This document shows, in pieces, positions 61,525 to 64,000 of a stretch of DNA of 64,000 nucleotides. A program made the position numbers and the translations under genes. Origin of the DNA: Lachnospiraceae bacterium. GTDB taxonomy: Bacteria; Bacillota; Clostridia; Lachnospirales; Lachnospiraceae. Positions within the stretch are counted from its first letter, which is position 1; each line of letters opens with the position of its first letter. The DNA lies in NCBI GenBank assembly GCA_024698705.1, contig JAILQX010000047.1, positions 186,001 to 250,000 of the forward strand, read 5' to 3'. Below the pieces are notes generated by a model. The model ran no database searches, was not told the DNA's origin, and saw only the letters and a list, made by a program, of their open reading frames with translations.

Positions 61525-62280
61525 ATGAAAGAAACGGTTGTGGTATGTGACAACTCGGAATATCTCACACAGGCCGTGGCATGTGCCGAAAAGGCCGGAG
61601 CAAAGCTTATGACTCATATCGATGCAAAATCGGATATGGGTGATAAGCTTATATTGCGTTTCGGGCCTGACGGAGTTACGCTCACGGGAGCGGGAGGTAC
61701 CATGAGAGGGGATTTTGCATCAATGCTTCCGAGGCTTAAGACCGGCAATATGCAGCACGAACTTCTGGTAAAAGCGGTGCGTATAAAAGGCTGTATTCCG
61801 AAGGTGATGGATGCCACAGCCGGCATGGGTGAAGATTCACTTATACTCGCGGCAGCAGGCTTCGATGTGACGATGTATGAATACAATCCGATCATCGCGG
61901 CGCTTTTGGCGGATGCTATGAAAAGAGCGGTGAACGACACGCAGCTTTGTAATATCGTAAGCCGCATGCACCTTAATTGCGCGGACAGTACAGAAGCTAT
62001 GAAGAATTCCGGAGGGGCATATGATGTGATCCTTCTGGATCCCATGTTTCCGGACAGAAAAAAGAGTGCGCTTGTCAAAAAGAAATTCCAGATCCTTCAT
62101 GATGTTGAAAGACCATGCCTGCATGAACGCGAACTTTTAGAGGCTGCACTCATGGCAAAGGCAAAGAAGACGGTCATAAAACGACCTGTCAAGGGAGCGT
62201 ATCTTGCCGGTATTAAGCCGGACTATTCGCTCGCGGGAAAGGTTATAAGATTTGATGTGATATCCCGTAAGGATATCTGA
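61525..62280 (+). CDS. RsmJ-like class I SAM methyltransferase
   Basis: A 251-residue methyltransferase. DATAGMGEDSLILAAAGFDV is the SAM motif of RsmJ (16S rRNA m2G1516), with MYEYNPIIAALL and ILLDPMFPDRKKSA, all typical. The N-terminus, with VACAEKAGAKLM, is also family-like. It follows the ABC permease by one base with no clear ribosome site, and is probably expressed through coupling. Confidence 0.85.
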   Translation: MKETVVVCDNSEYLTQAVACAEKAGAKLMTHIDAKSDMGDKLILRFGPDGVTLTGAGGTMRGDFASMLPRLKTGNMQHELLVKAVRIKGCIPKVMDATAGMGEDSLILAAAGFDVTMYEYNPIIAALLADAMKRAVNDTQLCNIVSRMHLNCADSTEAMKNSGGAYDVILLDPMFPDRKKSALVKKKFQILHDVERPCLHERELLEAALMAKAKKTVIKRPVKGAYLAGIKPDYSLAGKVIRFDVISRKDI

Positions 62281-62288
62281 GGAGACTT

Positions 62289-64000
62289 ATGGAAAACAAT
62301 AAAAAACGATATTTGATACCGTCTGTGATCATTGCATTGCTTCCGGTCATAATATTGCTCATCGCCGGAAAAAACAGCGTGATCGCAATAAGGGATAATC
62401 TGGATCTGTGCACGCCGATGTACATGATGTTAAAGAACAAAGGCAAGTTCTTTCTTCAGGATGTCGGAGCACCTTTCTTAGGCGGTATATACAGGGATAT
62501 CCTTCCTTCGGAAATAAATATCTATTCGGTCCTGTACATGCTCCTGCCGGGCTTTTACGCATATGCTGCAATATATTTGGTAAGGGGGATCGTCGCTCTT
62601 TTCGGAATGTATCTTCTGGGTAAAGAACTCCCGGACGCAGAGGGCGGAAGATATACCATGATCTGCGGTGCAATGCTGGCAGTATTGCCGATCCTTCCTT
62701 ATCTTGGTATATATATCGCGGCTTTGCCGTTTCTTGCGTTTCTTTTGATAAGAGCATATAAAAGGCCGAGAGTTTGGGTTTATATATTGTTACTTTTCTT
62801 TCCTGTCTTCAGCGATCTGCTTTATATCGGGATATCGGTCACATCGTATCTGTTCGTATACTCAGTATACAGAAGCATAAAGGATAAGAGATTCAGGGGC
62901 AGGCTTTTCGGCGCATGGCTCGTATTGCTTGCGGGGTATGCGGGCTGTTCGTACAGACTTATAAGATTCACATATCGGATAATAGACAATAAATACACAC
63001 TTGTCGGGAGGGAAAGTTATGTTAACAATGCAGTTGACATAATATTGAGAATAATTAAAGGGATTACCGGCGGAGATGAGCTGAACGTCAGCATTATCGC
63101 ATGTATTATCCTTCCGTGCATTATTGCAATAATATATTTCATATTGGTTGACATAAAGATTAAGAAAGCGGAGCATGTTCTGTATTTCAAGCTCCTTGCA
63201 CTCATAATAACTAACAGTATCATCGCCGGAGTATGTGCTTATAAACCCATAAATGATGTGATAAGCAGGTATGTACTCAATCCGATGGGACAGGGCTATG
63301 TGAGGACGGATATGATGAATCCGTTCATATGGCTGGTCATATTTGCCTGTGTGTTGACGGAGGCGGGTGAAAAAATAAAACGATGGGTACCCGTTCTGAT
63401 CGGTACGGCCATGGCGGTCGCAATGATACTTATCCCTGCCGGGTACAATGATGCGGGCAACACGCTTTACAGTATGATCGGTGCGGAAAGCGGCAAGCCG
63501 ACATACGAAGAATATTTCGAAGAAGACCTGATGAGTGAAGTGATGGACGATCTGGATTATTCCGGAGAGTGGGTCGTTACCTACGGCATTTCACCGTCTG
63601 TTGCCGAGTACAGCGGTATGAAGACAGTGGACGGAAATATCGGGTCGGATATCATATTTTTTAGCGATGATTTTAAGAAGATAGTGGGACCTGCCATAGA
63701 GGCAAACAAGGAGGCCGAAAAGGATTTTGAGGAATTCAGGGGATACAGGCTCTATTCGGCGGAGTACGGGGTACTTACGGATGAGTATGGCAGATGCGAT
63801 ATAACAAGCGACGATCTTAACGTTGGTCTGGATAATCTCAAGGATTATTGCTGCAGATATATCATTTCGGCGGTGGAGATAGAAAATACAAAAGAGGCGG
63901 GTATAACCGAAGTCGCTTCCTACAAAAGAGGCAGCGGAAAGCTCTATGTATATAAGCCTGTTTCGAGATATATGGAGAAGGAGCATTCCGATATCGCCTA
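62289..64000 (+). CDS. Large membrane protein, DUF6044-like, reaches window edge
   Basis: The frame starting at ATG 62289 (GAGGAG upstream) stays open for 570 codons to the last base; the final two bases are TA, so a stop may fall exactly at the edge. The protein has about ten membrane segments through residue 400, with loops like LDLCTPMYMMLK and LGGIYRDILPSE, then a soluble C-terminal domain. This resembles DUF6044 (YkoS-like) proteins, possibly glycan or glycosyl-transfer related. The family is only a tentative match. Confidence 0.6.
   Translation, partial: MENNKKRYLIPSVIIALLPVIILLIAGKNSVIAIRDNLDLCTPMYMMLKNKGKFFLQDVGAPFLGGIYRDILPSEINIYSVLYMLLPGFYAYAAIYLVRGIVALFGMYLLGKELPDAEGGRYTMICGAMLAVLPILPYLGIYIAALPFLAFLLIRAYKRPRVWVYILLLFFPVFSDLLYIGISVTSYLFVYSVYRSIKDKRFRGRLFGAWLVLLAGYAGCSYRLIRFTYRIIDNKYTLVGRESYVNNAVDIILRIIKGITGGDELNVSIIACIILPCIIAIIYFILVDIKIKKAEHVLYFKLLALIITNSIIAGVCAYKPINDVISRYVLNPMGQGYVRTDMMNPFIWLVIFACVLTEAGEKIKRWVPVLIGTAMAVAMILIPAGYNDAGNTLYSMIGAESGKPTYEEYFEEDLMSEVMDDLDYSGEWVVTYGISPSVAEYSGMKTVDGNIGSDIIFFSDDFKKIVGPAIEANKEAEKDFEEFRGYRLYSAEYGVLTDEYGRCDITSDDLNVGLDNLKDYCCRYIISAVEIENTKEAGITEVASYKRGSGKLYVYKPVSRYMEKEHSDIA

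Overview
The window reads as chromosome of a Gram-positive anaerobe of the class Clostridia, most likely a Lachnospiraceae member (Butyrivibrio/Roseburia-like). The evidence is the gene order asp23-nusB-xseA-xseB-ispA-dxs-tlyA-nadK-argR-recN, which is typical of Clostridia; the strong AGGAGG-type ribosome sites; the tRNA-Ala gene without encoded CCA; lipoprotein and single-membrane secretion signals; and several families common in Lachnospiraceae (DUF6320, DUF4230, DUF6044-like, alcohol-acetyltransferase-like proteins, FeoB-associated Cys-rich protein). The genus is an inference. No phage, insertion sequence, CRISPR array or replication origin was seen.

Region by region. 1-10.3 kb: the end of a transglutaminase-like surface protein, then a ten-gene housekeeping operon (envelope stress, transcription antitermination, exonuclease VII, isoprenoid precursor synthesis, rRNA methylation, NAD kinase, arginine repressor, RecN). 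Its leader consists of three tandem 75-bp repeats. 10.4-17.7 kb: glycogen synthase, an ABC exporter with an AbrB-type regulator, a phytoene-desaturase-like flavoenzyme with its TetR regulator, an MBL hydrolase, and a tRNA-Ala(CGC) on the minus strand. 17.8-25.6 kb: an XRE helix-turn-helix fused to a RelA/SpoT-type HD hydrolase, then an HlyD/ABC/FtsX export system with its own two-component system. 25.7-33.2 kb: an rRNA methyltransferase, an MmcQ/YjbR protein, an SRAP protein, and a Sel1/J-domain/HIRAN set next to a WYL regulator and a metallophosphoesterase. 33.3-35.4 kb (minus): a PadR-DUF1700-DUF4097-thioesterase operon. 35.5-38.3 kb: an AT-richer pair, a FecR-like anchored protein and a lipoprotein with a zinc-protease HExxH motif. 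38.6-45.2 kb: membrane proteins, an esterase, an acyltransferase, an MFS transporter and a lipoprotein. 45.3-49.5 kb: a Dabb protein, a membrane diguanylate cyclase, and an ABC-F ribosome-protection-type protein behind a textbook attenuator leader with a four-residue upstream ORF. 49.6-52.8 kb: a ferrous iron (Feo) operon with a palindrome inside its promoter. 53.0-57.6 kb: a phosphonate biosynthesis cluster. 57.8-61.5 kb: a GntR-controlled ABC system containing a permease-like/CPBP protease fusion. 61.5-64.0 kb: an RsmJ-like methyltransferase and a large membrane protein reaching the window edge.

The most distinctive system is the phosphonate cluster. A winged-helix/nucleotidyltransferase fusion, a 2-aminoethylphosphonate-type transaminase, a cytidylyltransferase-PEP mutase fusion and a phosphonopyruvate decarboxylase together would convert PEP to 2-aminoethylphosphonate and activate it with CTP, presumably for decorating a surface glycan or lipid. 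Other points of interest are the ABC-F attenuator, the regulator-(p)ppGpp-hydrolase-like fusion, the repeat-built asp23 leader, and the Sel1/J/HIRAN set.
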